Program-made: the position numbers and the translations under genes | Shown here: one piece after another, positions 10,180-18,734 of the stretch | How positions within the stretch are numbered: the first letter of the stretch is position 1 | Layout of the letters: every line of letters starts with the position of its first letter | Assembly (NCBI RefSeq): GCF_016793595.1 | Contig: NZ_JAEULY010000009.1 | Span: 186,001-250,000, forward strand | Reading direction: 5' to 3' | From: Phreatobacter sp. | GTDB lineage: Bacteria; Pseudomonadota; Alphaproteobacteria; Rhizobiales; Phreatobacteraceae | DNA: 64,000 nt | The notes under the pieces: generated by a model | What the model was told of the DNA's origin: nothing | Seen by the model: the letters and a program-made list of their open reading frames with translations, nothing else | Database searches by the model: none

Positions 10180-10518
10180 TTCGCTCCCCATGACAATGCG
10201 GTCATCACTTCCATCGCCGGAAGCGTTGAGCGGTGTCCTGACATCGCGGGGAGAACTTGAAAAGGCATCTACTCGCTGGACCACACATGCGGAACGACGC
10301 CAGTTAGCGACCGTTCGAACCAAATTTGTCGCGGAATTTCTGCGCTTTGGCCTGTGGCGGGATTGCGGCGGAAAATGGTGAACAACTTCCGCGGATGCGA
10401 GCAGTTCCAATCTGTTGCGGAAATGACACGAAATAGAACGTGATGCTGCGCCGCAGCTAAGACCGCCCGGCAGACAGCCGGGCGGCCCAGAGTCATTTCA
10501 CGACGGCGCGAAGGCCAA
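10180..10518. promoter_or_regulatory. ilvD upstream region (339 bp)
   Basis: This gap separates valS and ilvD, which read the same way. It should hold the ilvD promoter and contains the valS terminator hairpin. It is visibly more A/T-rich than the flanking genes. I see no coding region; the short frames in it lack recognisable sequence. A leader peptide or branched-chain attenuator was looked for and not found. Confidence 0.4.
10463..10485 (-). terminator. Hairpin terminator downstream of valS
   Basis: A perfect 9-bp inverted repeat, CCGCCCGGC and GCCGGGCGG, is separated by a 5-base loop, about 35 bp past the valS stop. There is only a weak T stretch after it on the minus strand, so termination may be partial or Rho-assisted. 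Confidence 0.6.
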
Positions 10519-13185
10519 TCAGCCGAGATCGGCGAGCCGTCCGATGGCGGTCTCGATCCGCGCCTTGCGCTCGGCCGCCTCGGCGCGCTTCTCGCGCTGC
10601 TCGTCGATGACGTCCTCCGCCGCGCGTGCCATGAAGTTGGCGTTGCCCAGCTTGCCGTCGCAGCGCGCGATATCGCCCTCGGCTTCCTTCAGCGCCTTGG
10701 TCAGGCGCACGCGCTCGGCCGAGACATCGACGATGCCGGCGAGCGGCAGGGCCAGCGTCTCGCCGCGCACGACGATCTGCACCGAGCCCTTCGGCGCGGC
10801 GTCGGCCGGCGTGACCTCCGACAGGCGCGCGAGGCGGGCGAGCAGGTCGTGATGACGCGCCGCGCGCTCAGCCGTCTGTGCCGAGACGCCGGCCAGAACC
10901 AGCGGCACCTGCGCGCCCGGCGCGACGTTCATTTCGGCGCGCACCGAGCGGATGGCGGAGATGGTATCGACCAGCCAGCCGATCTCGGCTTCCGCCTCGG
11001 CGCTTTCGAGCCCCTTGAGCTCAGGCCAGCGGCTCAGCGCCAGCACGCCCGTGCGCGCCGGCCCCTCCTCGCCCGTCACCGTCCACAGCTCCTCCGTGAT
11101 GAAGGGCATGAACGGGTGCAGCAGCGCGAGGATCTGGTCGAGCGTCCAGGCGGTAGCGGCGCGCACCTCGGCCTTGGCCGTCTCATCCGCGCCGTTGAAG
11201 ACCGGCTTGGCGAGTTCCAGGAACCAGTCGCAGAAGATGTTCCAGACGAAGCGGTAGGCCGCGCCGGCCGCCTCGTTGTACTTATAGGACTGGATCGCGG
11301 CCTCGGTCTCCGCGACGGCCTTCGCGGTCTCGCCGACGATCCATTTCGCCAGCGTCGTCTCGACCCTGGCCGGGTCGAATCCCGCGACGCGGCGGCATTC
11401 GTTGACCTCGGTGAAACGGGCGGCGTTCCAGAGCTTGGTCGCGAAGTTGCGGTAGCCCTCGACGCGCGAGCGCGCGAACTTCACGTCCGATCCCTGGCTC
11501 GCCTGCGCGACCAGCGCGAAGCGCAGCGCGTCGGCGCCGAACTCGTCGATCAGGCCAAGCGGATCGACGACGTTGCCGAGCGTCTTCGACATCTTGCGGC
11601 CCTTGTCGTCGCGGACGAGGCCGTGGATGACCACGTCGGAGAACGGCTTCTCCTTCATGAAGTGCAGGCCCAGCATCATCATGCGGGCGACCCAGAAGAA
11701 GATGATGTCGAAGCCGGTGACGAGCGTGGAGGTCGGGTAGAAGCGCTTCAGCTCCGCTGTCTCGTCCGGCCATCCCAGCGTCGAGAAGGGCCAGAGCCCC
11801 GACGAAAACCAGGTGTCGAGCACGTCGGGATCGCGGGTGAGCCGAACCCCCGCCCTGCCGAAATGCTTGTCGGCGAGCATTTGCGCGCCAGCCTCATCAG
11901 CCGCGACGAAAATTTCGCCGTCCTCGGCGTACCATGCGGGAATCTGATGACCCCACCAGAGCTGGCGCGAGATGCACCAGGGCTGAATGTTCTCCAGCCA
12001 GCGGAAATAGTCGCCGGCGAAGCGCTCCGGGACGAAGCGCGTCTCACCCTTGCGCACGGCTTCGAGGGCGGGCTTGGCGAGCGTCGCGGCATCGACATAC
12101 CACTGCTCGGTCAGCCAGGGCTCGACCACCGCGCCGCCGCGCTGGGCGTGCGGCACCATATGGGTGTGCGGCTCGATCTTCTCGACGAGGCCGAGTTCCT
12201 CGAGATCCGCGACGACCTTCTTGCGCGCGTCGAAGCGGCCGAGGCCGCGATAGGCCTCCGGCGCATTCTCGTTCACGACCGCCGAAGCGTCGAAGATGTT
12301 GATCAGTTCGAGATTGTGGCGCTTGCCGACCTCGAAATCGTTGAAGTCGTGGGCCGGCGTGATCTTCACCGCGCCGGAGCCCTTTTCCGGGTCGGAATAG
12401 GTGTCGCCGACGATCAAAATCTCGCGGCCGACCAGCGGCAGGACCACGGTCTTGCCGATCAGGTGCCGGTAGCGCTCGTCCTCGGGATGAACGGCGACCG
12501 CCGTGTCGCCCAGCATCGTCTCGGGGCGCGTGGTCGCGACGACGATATACTCGCCGGGATTGTCCTTCAGCGGATATCGGAAATGCCAGAGGTTGCCCTT
12601 GACCTCGAGGCTGTCGACCTCGAGGTCGGAAATGGCCGACTGGAACTCCGGATCCCAGTTCACGAGGCGCTTGTCGCGGTAGATCAGGCCGCCCTTGTGC
12701 AGTTCCACGAAGACCTTGATGACGGCCTTCGACAGGCCCTCGTCCATGGTGAAGCGCTCGCGCGACCAGTCGCAGGACGCGCCGAGGCGCTTCAGCTGGT
12801 TGACGATGGTGCCGCCACTCTCGGCCTTCCACTCCCAGACCTTTTCCAGGAACTTCTCGCGGCCGAGATCGCGCATCTGGATCTGCTTGTCGGCGAGCTG
12901 ACGGGAGACGACGAGTTGCGTCGCGATGCCGGCATGGTCGGTGCCCGGCTGCCAGAGCACGTCCTTGCCGCGCATGCGCTCATAGCGGCAGAGCACGTCC
13001 TGCAGCGTGTTGTTGAGCGCGTGGCCCATATGCAGCGACCCCGTGACGTTCGGCGGCGGGATGACGATGCAATAGGTTTCCGCGCCCGCGCGGTCGGGGC
13101 GGCCAGCCTTGAAGGCTTCGGCCTTATCCCAGGTCTCGGCCATGCGGGCTTCGATGTCCTTGGGCGAGTAGGTCTTCTCGAGCAT
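10519..13185 (-). CDS. valS: Valyl-tRNA synthetase
   Basis: The 888-residue class Ia synthetase charges tRNA-Val and edits misactivated threonine. The HIGH motif HMGH is at 52-55 within PPPNVTGSLHMGHALN. KMSKTLGN lies near residue 530. The C-terminal coiled-coil tRNA arm, rich in Glu, Arg and Lys, is present. I chose the ATG at 13185, which begins MLEKTYSPKDIEARM as in relatives, over an in-frame extension to 13230. It follows popZ and tolC in the arrangement common in alphaproteobacteria, except that a divergent MFS gene lies between valS and popZ. Confidence 0.97.
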   Translation of the reverse strand: MLEKTYSPKDIEARMAETWDKAEAFKAGRPDRAGAETYCIVIPPPNVTGSLHMGHALNNTLQDVLCRYERMRGKDVLWQPGTDHAGIATQLVVSRQLADKQIQMRDLGREKFLEKVWEWKAESGGTIVNQLKRLGASCDWSRERFTMDEGLSKAVIKVFVELHKGGLIYRDKRLVNWDPEFQSAISDLEVDSLEVKGNLWHFRYPLKDNPGEYIVVATTRPETMLGDTAVAVHPEDERYRHLIGKTVVLPLVGREILIVGDTYSDPEKGSGAVKITPAHDFNDFEVGKRHNLELINIFDASAVVNENAPEAYRGLGRFDARKKVVADLEELGLVEKIEPHTHMVPHAQRGGAVVEPWLTEQWYVDAATLAKPALEAVRKGETRFVPERFAGDYFRWLENIQPWCISRQLWWGHQIPAWYAEDGEIFVAADEAGAQMLADKHFGRAGVRLTRDPDVLDTWFSSGLWPFSTLGWPDETAELKRFYPTSTLVTGFDIIFFWVARMMMLGLHFMKEKPFSDVVIHGLVRDDKGRKMSKTLGNVVDPLGLIDEFGADALRFALVAQASQGSDVKFARSRVEGYRNFATKLWNAARFTEVNECRRVAGFDPARVETTLAKWIVGETAKAVAETEAAIQSYKYNEAAGAAYRFVWNIFCDWFLELAKPVFNGADETAKAEVRAATAWTLDQILALLHPFMPFITEELWTVTGEEGPARTGVLALSRWPELKGLESAEAEAEIGWLVDTISAIRSVRAEMNVAPGAQVPLVLAGVSAQTAERAARHHDLLARLARLSEVTPADAAPKGSVQIVVRGETLALPLAGIVDVSAERVRLTKALKEAEGDIARCDGKLGNANFMARAAEDVIDEQREKRAEAAERKARIETAIGRLADLG

Positions 13186-13338
13186 GACGGTCCGGGTTTC
13201 GCGCAGGGGGCGCCTGTCAGGGCAAGGCACTCATATAGGGTGCGCACCAAAGCCGTGCCGGGCGCGGGAAGTCAACATTTCTGCCATGCGCCCCCGCGAC
13301 TTGCCGCAGCGCAAGAGAGGGGCGCATAGGGTCGGTGC

Positions 13339-14553
13339 ATGGCCACAGGCAGCATCGAGACCGCCCCGCTGGAGCCGGTGCCGTGGCGCGCGCTGTTCGT
13401 GCTGGGCGCGGCCTCCTTCGCATCCTCGGCGGCGCTTCGGTTCTGCGACCCGCTTCTGCCCAAGCTCGCACTGGCCTTCAACACGACCCCCGGCGGGGCC
13501 GCCATCGTCGTGACGACCTATGCCGTCGCCTATGGCGGCTTCCAACTGATCACCGGCCCGCTCGGCGACCGTTTCGGCAAGGTGCGGGTGATCGCCCTCG
13601 GCGCCCTGCTCTGCGGATTGTTCACCACCGCCTCGGCCTTCGCGGCCAGCCTTGAACAGCTCGCCCTGCTGCGCTTCCTCGCGGGGCTCACCGGCGCCGC
13701 CATCATTCCGAACTGCCTCGCCTTCATTGGCGACACCATTCCGATGCCGCAGCGCCATGCCGTGCTCGCCCGCTACATGATCTTCATGAGCACGGGCACC
13801 GTCTCGGGCCAGGCCATTGGCGGGGTACTCGCCGACATCTTCGGCTGGCACGCCGTGTTCCTGATGGTGGGCGGGTTCCTGCTGTTCGGCGGAGCGGTCC
13901 TGACGTTGCAGATGCAGACCAACCCAGTGCTGTCGGCCCGCTCGCCGCCGCCCGAAGGCGGGCTGATGGGTTCGTTCCGCCAGATCGCGGCGGTCCGCAA
14001 CAGTGTCACCGGCCGGCTCGTGCTCGCCACCGTCGCCATCGAAGCGGCCGTCTATTTCGGCGCCTTCACCTTCCTCGGCGCGCATCTGCGCGAGGCGTAC
14101 GGCATCAGCTACACCGCCATCGGCGCGTTGACCGCACTCAGCGCGGTCGGCGCCGTGACCTATTCGACGCTCGCGCCCTACCTGCTTTCACGCATCAGCC
14201 AGTCCGGACTCATGCTGGTATCGGCGACGCTGTTCGCCGCCGGTTTCATCGCTTTCGCGGCAACCCCGGCGCTCTGGCTCGTGGCGCTGGCCATCGTCGT
14301 CTGCGGCGCGGGATTCGCGCTGTTTCACAACTCGCTGCAGATCATGGCGACGCAGATCAATCCGCAGGCAAGGGGTGCATCCATCGCCATCTTCGCCTTC
14401 GCCTTCTTCGCGGGACAGACGATCGGCGTGTTCATCACCAGCCTCGCCTACGACCGGTTCGGCGCGTCGCCGCTCTTCGCGACGACGGCCGTGCTGCTGC
14501 CCCTGATCGTGCTGTGGTTCCGCGCCCGCGTGGTGACGCGGTTCGATCTCTGA
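13339..14553 (+). CDS. MFS transporter, drug-efflux type
   Basis: This 404-residue inner-membrane protein has about 12 hydrophobic segments. The loop 2-3 signature GPLGDRFGKVRVI is clear, followed by the GLTGAAIIP region typical of drug:proton antiporters. It probably exports a small molecule, but the substrate is not predictable. The gene is divergent from valS and convergent with popZ, whose stop is 5 bp away. It interrupts an otherwise conserved popZ-valS neighbourhood. Confidence 0.85.
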   Translation: MATGSIETAPLEPVPWRALFVLGAASFASSAALRFCDPLLPKLALAFNTTPGGAAIVVTTYAVAYGGFQLITGPLGDRFGKVRVIALGALLCGLFTTASAFAASLEQLALLRFLAGLTGAAIIPNCLAFIGDTIPMPQRHAVLARYMIFMSTGTVSGQAIGGVLADIFGWHAVFLMVGGFLLFGGAVLTLQMQTNPVLSARSPPPEGGLMGSFRQIAAVRNSVTGRLVLATVAIEAAVYFGAFTFLGAHLREAYGISYTAIGALTALSAVGAVTYSTLAPYLLSRISQSGLMLVSATLFAAGFIAFAATPALWLVALAIVVCGAGFALFHNSLQIMATQINPQARGASIAIFAFAFFAGQTIGVFITSLAYDRFGASPLFATTAVLLPLIVLWFRARVVTRFDL

Positions 14554-14557
14554 CGGC

Positions 14558-15229
14558 TCAGCGGCCCGAACCGCCCCGGGAGACGCGCTCGATCTCGGCG
14601 CGCACCAGGCGTTCGACCAGCTGCGGAAGGTTGTCGTCCAGCCAGTTCTTCAGCATCGGGCGCAGCATGTCCTTGACGAGGTCGTCGATCGTGCGACCGT
14701 TGCCCGAGAGCATGGTGTTGGCGAGCGAGCCGAAGGCGGCGCCGACAGCGGCATGCGTCTCCGCCGAGATGAGCGCCGAGGCCGGCGCAACAGCAGCCGG
14801 AGCCGGTACCGGGGCCGGCGGCGGCGCGGGCGGCGGTGACGGCTGATCCATGAACTCGACATCGGCCCGCTGGGCGATGGGGCGGATCATTCCGACGCGC
14901 TCGGGGACGGCATCGGCGCGCGACAGCTCGAAAATCTCGGGTTCCCGCGGCGCGGGGGCCGGCGGCGGTGGAGGTGGCGGCGGAGCGGCCCTGACCACCG
15001 GCGGCGGAGCCGGAGGGGGCGGCGGCTCGGGCTCGTCGTCGAAGCCGGCAAGCAGGGCGTCGATATCGTCCTGCGACTTCGGCGCCTCATCGGCCACGGG
15101 CATCAGCACCGGCTCGGCTGCCTTGGCCGCGGGCGCGGCTTTCGGCGGCTCATCGTCGGCGATGATCCGTCGGATCGACGCGAGGATTTCCTCCATCGAC
15201 GGTTCATTGGCCTTGGCCGTCTGCGACAT
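14558..15229 (-). CDS. popZ: PopZ-like polar organizing protein (DUF2497)
   Basis: The protein has 223 residues from the chosen ATG at 15229 (MSQTAKANEP). The architecture is that of PopZ. It has an N-terminal helix EPSMEEILASIRRIIADDE, a long Pro/Ala-rich acidic spacer with polyproline stretches, and a C-terminal helical oligomerisation module (DDLVKDMLRPMLKNWLDDNL, PQLVERLVRAEIERV). PopZ forms a polar matrix that anchors the chromosome origin through ParB and recruits cell-cycle factors. The position between tolC and valS supports the call. An in-frame ATG at 15253 would add eight residues. Confidence 0.88.
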   Translation of the reverse strand: MSQTAKANEPSMEEILASIRRIIADDEPPKAAPAAKAAEPVLMPVADEAPKSQDDIDALLAGFDDEPEPPPPPAPPPVVRAAPPPPPPPPAPAPREPEIFELSRADAVPERVGMIRPIAQRADVEFMDQPSPPPAPPPAPVPAPAAVAPASALISAETHAAVGAAFGSLANTMLSGNGRTIDDLVKDMLRPMLKNWLDDNLPQLVERLVRAEIERVSRGGSGR

Positions 15230-15385
15230 CCCAGCCCACCCCACGAGTTGCACGCATCGGTGCGGCCCATTTGCGGTCTGCGCAGAGCACGAATCGCCAC
15301 CGAATCAACAAGGCCGACTATGCACTCGCAATGATGCGATGGCTAACGGCCCCTGGGGCGATCCACAGCGAAGTGGACGGGCGGA

Positions 15386-16801
15386 TCAGCGCCCGTCGGG
15401 CGTGCGGACGCCGATCCAGAGATCGCGGACCTGATCGTAGTGGACAGTGGGGTCGTAGATATCGGTGCGGAGCGCCAGACGCGAGCCGCTGAGGCGGCCC
15501 ATGGCAGCGAGCACCGAATAGGACAGCACCACGCGGTCGCGCTGCGCGCGGACCAGCGCCACGCGCGCCTCGGTCAGGGTCTGGGTCGCATTCAGCACGT
15601 CGATGATCGTGCGCTGACCGACCTTGTATTCCTCGCGGATGCCGTTGACCGCGATTTCCTGCGCGCGGACCTGCACCTCGGCGGCCTGGATCTGGGCGCG
15701 CGAGGCTTCGAGCGCGGCCCAGGACTGCATGACCGCCTGACGGACGCTCGCCGCCGCCGTCTCGATCTGGATGCGCCGCTGCCCGTAGGCTTCCTTGGCC
15801 TGACGGATGGTCGCATAGTCGCGGCCGCCATTGGCGAAGATCGGAATGGTCAGGGTGGCGCCAACGGCCGCCGAGAAGGACTGCGTCGCCGGGCCGGTCT
15901 GCTCCGCCGAACGGGTGACAGTCGCGGAGAGGCCGAGCGTCGGATAGAGCGCCGATTCGGCGATGCGGACCTGCAGCATCTGCGCGTCGGCGCCGTGGCG
16001 CGCGCCGCGGATGGCGGGATGTTCGGACTGCCCGGTGATGACAGCGCCATCGAGATTGCGCGGCAGGAGACGCTCGATCGTTCGCGCCGGCGTCAGGCGC
16101 CCCGGCGCGATACCGACCTGCTGGATATAGACTGAACGCGAATTGGCGAGATCCGATTCGGCGCCGGTCGCAGCGGCGACGGCAGCCTGAAGCGCCGATT
16201 CGGCCAGCGCGACGTCGGTGCGGGTGACCTCACCGACATTGAAGCGATCGCGGGTCGCGCGCAGCTGCTCGCGCAGCACCTCGACGTTGCGGCGGCGCAG
16301 ATCGAGAACCGCCTGCTCGCGCAGCACGTTCATATGCGAGGTGGCGGAAGCCAGGAGGACAGTCTGCTCGGTGTTGCGCAGCGTCTCGCGCGCAACCAGC
16401 ACGTTCTGGTCGGCCTGCCGCACCGTATTGGTGGTTCGGTTGCCGTCGAACAGCGGCTGCGTCGCCGTGATGCTCGCCGAACGGGGCATGGTGCGCAGCG
16501 TGCGGTCCGCGCCCGGCGCGCCGAGGATCGAGCCCGAGGCCGATTCGGTGTACTGCCCGGCCGCCGTGACGGTGGCGTTGACCGACGGGCGGTAGCCGGA
16601 GAGCGCGGCAGGCACGCCCTCATTGGCCACGCGCACGCCCGCGCGGGCCGCGTTGAGATCGGGATTGTTGCGATAGGCCTGAATCAGCGTCTGCTCGATG
16701 GACTGCGCGTGCACAGCCCCCGGCAAAGCCAAGCATGCGAAGCCCGTGAGGGCGGCGGAAACAAGACGGGAGCCTACGCTGCGCATAGAGGCTCGAACCA
16801 T
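15386..16801 (-). CDS. tolC: TolC-family outer-membrane efflux channel
   Basis: The 471-residue precursor has a signal peptide probably cut after LPGAVHA, then two OEP repeats of long helices. Typical TolC stretches include LIQAYRNNPDLNAARA, YRPSVNATVTAAGQY, and in the second half QVRAQEIAVNGIREEYKVGQ and TIIDVLNATQTLTEARVALV. It forms the trimeric outer-membrane exit duct for type I secretion and RND or MFS efflux pumps. An ATG five codons in (16786) is an alternative start. A candidate CtrA site lies about 77 bp upstream of the start codon. Confidence 0.94.
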   Translation of the reverse strand: MVRASMRSVGSRLVSAALTGFACLALPGAVHAQSIEQTLIQAYRNNPDLNAARAGVRVANEGVPAALSGYRPSVNATVTAAGQYTESASGSILGAPGADRTLRTMPRSASITATQPLFDGNRTTNTVRQADQNVLVARETLRNTEQTVLLASATSHMNVLREQAVLDLRRRNVEVLREQLRATRDRFNVGEVTRTDVALAESALQAAVAAATGAESDLANSRSVYIQQVGIAPGRLTPARTIERLLPRNLDGAVITGQSEHPAIRGARHGADAQMLQVRIAESALYPTLGLSATVTRSAEQTGPATQSFSAAVGATLTIPIFANGGRDYATIRQAKEAYGQRRIQIETAAASVRQAVMQSWAALEASRAQIQAAEVQVRAQEIAVNGIREEYKVGQRTIIDVLNATQTLTEARVALVRAQRDRVVLSYSVLAAMGRLSGSRLALRTDIYDPTVHYDQVRDLWIGVRTPDGR

Positions 16802-16863
16802 AGCAACACCTGCATTTGGGCCATTCCCGACGGTTCCGCCAAAGTCGAGACGTTCATATGTGG

Positions 16864-16893
16864 TTAAACATCCGCCCTTAACTGCTGGTTAAA
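16864..16893 (-). promoter_or_regulatory. Candidate CtrA binding site upstream of tolC
   Basis: TTAA at 16878-16881 and TTAA at 16889-16892 are separated by exactly seven bases, the spacing of the CtrA consensus TTAA-N7-TTAA. A third TTAA lies at 16864-16867. The site is between pcm and tolC, both read leftward, 77 bp before the tolC start. This is a motif match only. Confidence 0.4.
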
Positions 16894-16998
16894 GGCAAAC
16901 TCCATTCCGAGAAACCCTAAACATGGCCTAGGCCGCACTTTCCCTGCCCCACTGGGGCATGTCGGCAACACTCCTGTAGGGTCTCCCGGCTACGCCGA

Positions 16999-17664
16999 TC
17001 AGAACACGAATCCCCTCGGCTTGGCGAATCCGGGCAGCGGCGGAATGGCCGCGTCGAAGGCCGGACGGGCGCTGATCTCGTCGCCGATACGAGTGTGGAC
17101 GAGGCATTTCGCCGCGCGGCCCTGCCCGACCACCGCGACCAGGCGCCCGCCCGGCTTGAGCTGGGCGAGCAGCGCGTCGGGCACTTCCTCGACCGAACCC
17201 TGCAGCAGAATCGCGTCATAGGCGCCGCCCGCCGCATGCCCGGCCTCGAGCGCCCCCTCGACGACGACGGCATTGGCAAGGCCGGACAGCAAGGTCTTGG
17301 CCGCTGCCGCAAGCGCTGCATCCGCCTCGAGCGCCGTCACCTGACCCGCGATGCGCGCGAGAACCGCGCTCGAGTAACCGGTGGCCGGCCCGACATCGAG
17401 GACATGGGCAGCCGAATCGAGATCAGCTTCCTGAATCATCCGCGCGAGGACCATCGGCTCGATAATGTAGCGCGCCGGCTGGCCGTACGCGGCTTCGGTG
17501 ACGGCGAGATCGTCGTCGAGATAGGCGAGCGCGCGGCGATTCTCCGGCACGAAGGCCTCGCGCGGGACCGCCATCAGCGCCTCGACGATGCGGGAATCGG
17601 TGACGTCGTTCACGCGAATCTGCGTGTCGACCATGGTGCGTCGGGCGCGCTCGAAATCCATCAT
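16999..17664 (-). CDS. pcm: Protein-L-isoaspartate O-methyltransferase
   Basis: The protein of about 221 residues repairs isoaspartyl damage or belongs to the wider rhizobial PIMT-like group. The SAM site VLDVGPATGYSSAVLARIAG, the upstream DLAVTEAAYGQPARY and the C-terminal LKPGGRLVAVVGQG fit the family. In this sequence the catalytic-loop region is altered from the classical form, as is common in the alphaproteobacterial version next to tolC. Start choice lies among a GTG at 17667 and ATGs at 17664 and 17661; GAGGACGG just upstream supports the ATG pair. Confidence 0.85.
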   Translation of the reverse strand: MMDFERARRTMVDTQIRVNDVTDSRIVEALMAVPREAFVPENRRALAYLDDDLAVTEAAYGQPARYIIEPMVLARMIQEADLDSAAHVLDVGPATGYSSAVLARIAGQVTALEADAALAAAAKTLLSGLANAVVVEGALEAGHAAGGAYDAILLQGSVEEVPDALLAQLKPGGRLVAVVGQGRAAKCLVHTRIGDEISARPAFDAAIPPLPGFAKPRGFVF

Positions 17665-17833
17665 CACACCGTCCTCGGATCGCCGCCGGACGCGGCCCGG
17701 CTCGAGGCCCAGTCTTTACCGGCGCTGGCCCTACCCGCGCAAGCCGGGTGGCGCTCGGGGATTGTTGCGGGACCCCGACCCACGTGCTAGAGCGAGCCCA
17801 CTCCGCGCCGGTATTCCCGGCGATGACCCGGAC

Positions 17834-17907
17834 GGCCTCGTGGCGGAGTGGTTACGCAGAGGACTGCAAATCCTTGCACCCCGGTTCGATTCCGGGCGAG
17901 GCCTCCA
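17834..17907 (+). tRNA. tRNA-Cys (GCA)
   Basis: The cloverleaf has acceptor arms GGCCTCG and CGAGGCC, an anticodon stem GGACT/AATCC-type arm with anticodon GCA, a T arm CCGGTTCGATTCCGG and an encoded CCA. The discriminator base is T, as required for cysteine tRNA. It marks the left edge of the accessory island. Confidence 0.95.
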
Positions 17908-18330
17908 ACTCTCTCGACGATCAAGAGCGAAAGCCAGCCGCGCTTGCGTCCCCGGTTCGGGTTTGGCCAGGAACTGAGCGACCCCACCTTCGATCCAGGC
18001 GCGGTGTCCCGTCCTGGCTGTTCGGAACTTGGCGACATGGGCAATCGGATCGTGCGGCAACTCCCATGCCCGGCCAAGTCAGGCGAAGAGCGACCTCAAC
18101 GCTTCCAGGCGTTGGATGGCCTGTTCCGGCGCCTCGGCGCGCCGATCGTGCGGCCTCATGATATGCTTCGGCTAGAGCCGTGCCGGAGGGCGCCCCACAT
18201 CAGAAGGGCTGCATTGTTGCGGTCGATCGGCTCCACGCGCATGCTCTCAAAGAGCCGCCGCCGGGCCTGAATCACAAGACAGAAGCGGAAAATCCTGTTC
18301 TCAACGGTCACATAGAGACTGGGAGACTGG
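17908..18330. other. Gene-poor left flank of the island
   Basis: No intact gene is seen. On the minus strand, frames around 18060-18368 read RRRLFESMRVEPIDRNNAAL and then, after an apparent shift near 18170, RPHDRRAEAPEQAIQRLEAL. This could be one decayed small gene, which I do not recognise. No second copy of the tRNA-Cys 3' end was spotted further right, so no attachment site is claimed. Confidence 0.35.
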
Positions 18331-18486
18331 TTCAACAACCGCCGTCTCCTCGAGCCCATTGGCAACATACGACCCGCAGAGGCAGAGGAACTCCACTACG
18401 CCGCGCTGGCAGAGCAGGCGATGACCGCGTCGATTACCACAACTGGCCTGCAGCAAAATCCGGGCAGCTCAAGGCTCCGACCCTGA
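18325..18486 (+). mobile_element. IS3-family transposase remnant (OrfB C-terminus)
   Basis: The frame reads DWFNNRRLLEPIGNIRPAEA followed by EELHYAALAEQAM, then a stop at 18484. This is the characteristic end of the IS3-family integrase-core transposase. An in-frame stop at 18313 lies just upstream and no catalytic D, D or E residues remain. It is therefore a dead fragment, with no terminal repeats visible. Confidence 0.75.
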
Positions 18487-18509
18487 TCATCTCAAGCAAT
18501 GAACGTGTC

Positions 18510-18620
18510 GCACCACAGTGGAGGGGCGCGCTGAATTGCCATGGCCCGCGTAAGACACTGCACAACCGCTTCATCTGCTGGAGCCGGCTCGGGGCGTCGA
18601 TCGGATTTTCTTCGCGCGAT
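18510..18620 (+). mobile_element. IS5-family transposase remnant
   Basis: The frame reads HGPRKTLHNRFICWSRLG, matching the N-terminal YGPHKTLYNRFVRWSR-type signature of IS5-family transposases. A frame change near 18594 then gives GVDRIFFA in place of the usual GVFDRIFAAL. Only about 35 codons survive, and the piece ends some 115 bp before the first glycan gene. Confidence 0.6.
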
Positions 18621-18734
18621 CGCACGTTGTTCCATGCAGCTTCCCGATCGCACCGGCCGTAAATTGCACCACGGGGTCACTGCTGGTACACAGCACGGCT
18701 CATCCAGCACATTCTACCGCTCGGACAGCCTGCC

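Noticed and set aside
8398-10260. Long plus-strand frame opposite ilvD
   Set aside because: Shadow of ilvD, with no family features.
10849-13329. An 826-codon plus-strand frame opposite valS
   Set aside because: Shadow of valS; the composition is that of an antisense frame.
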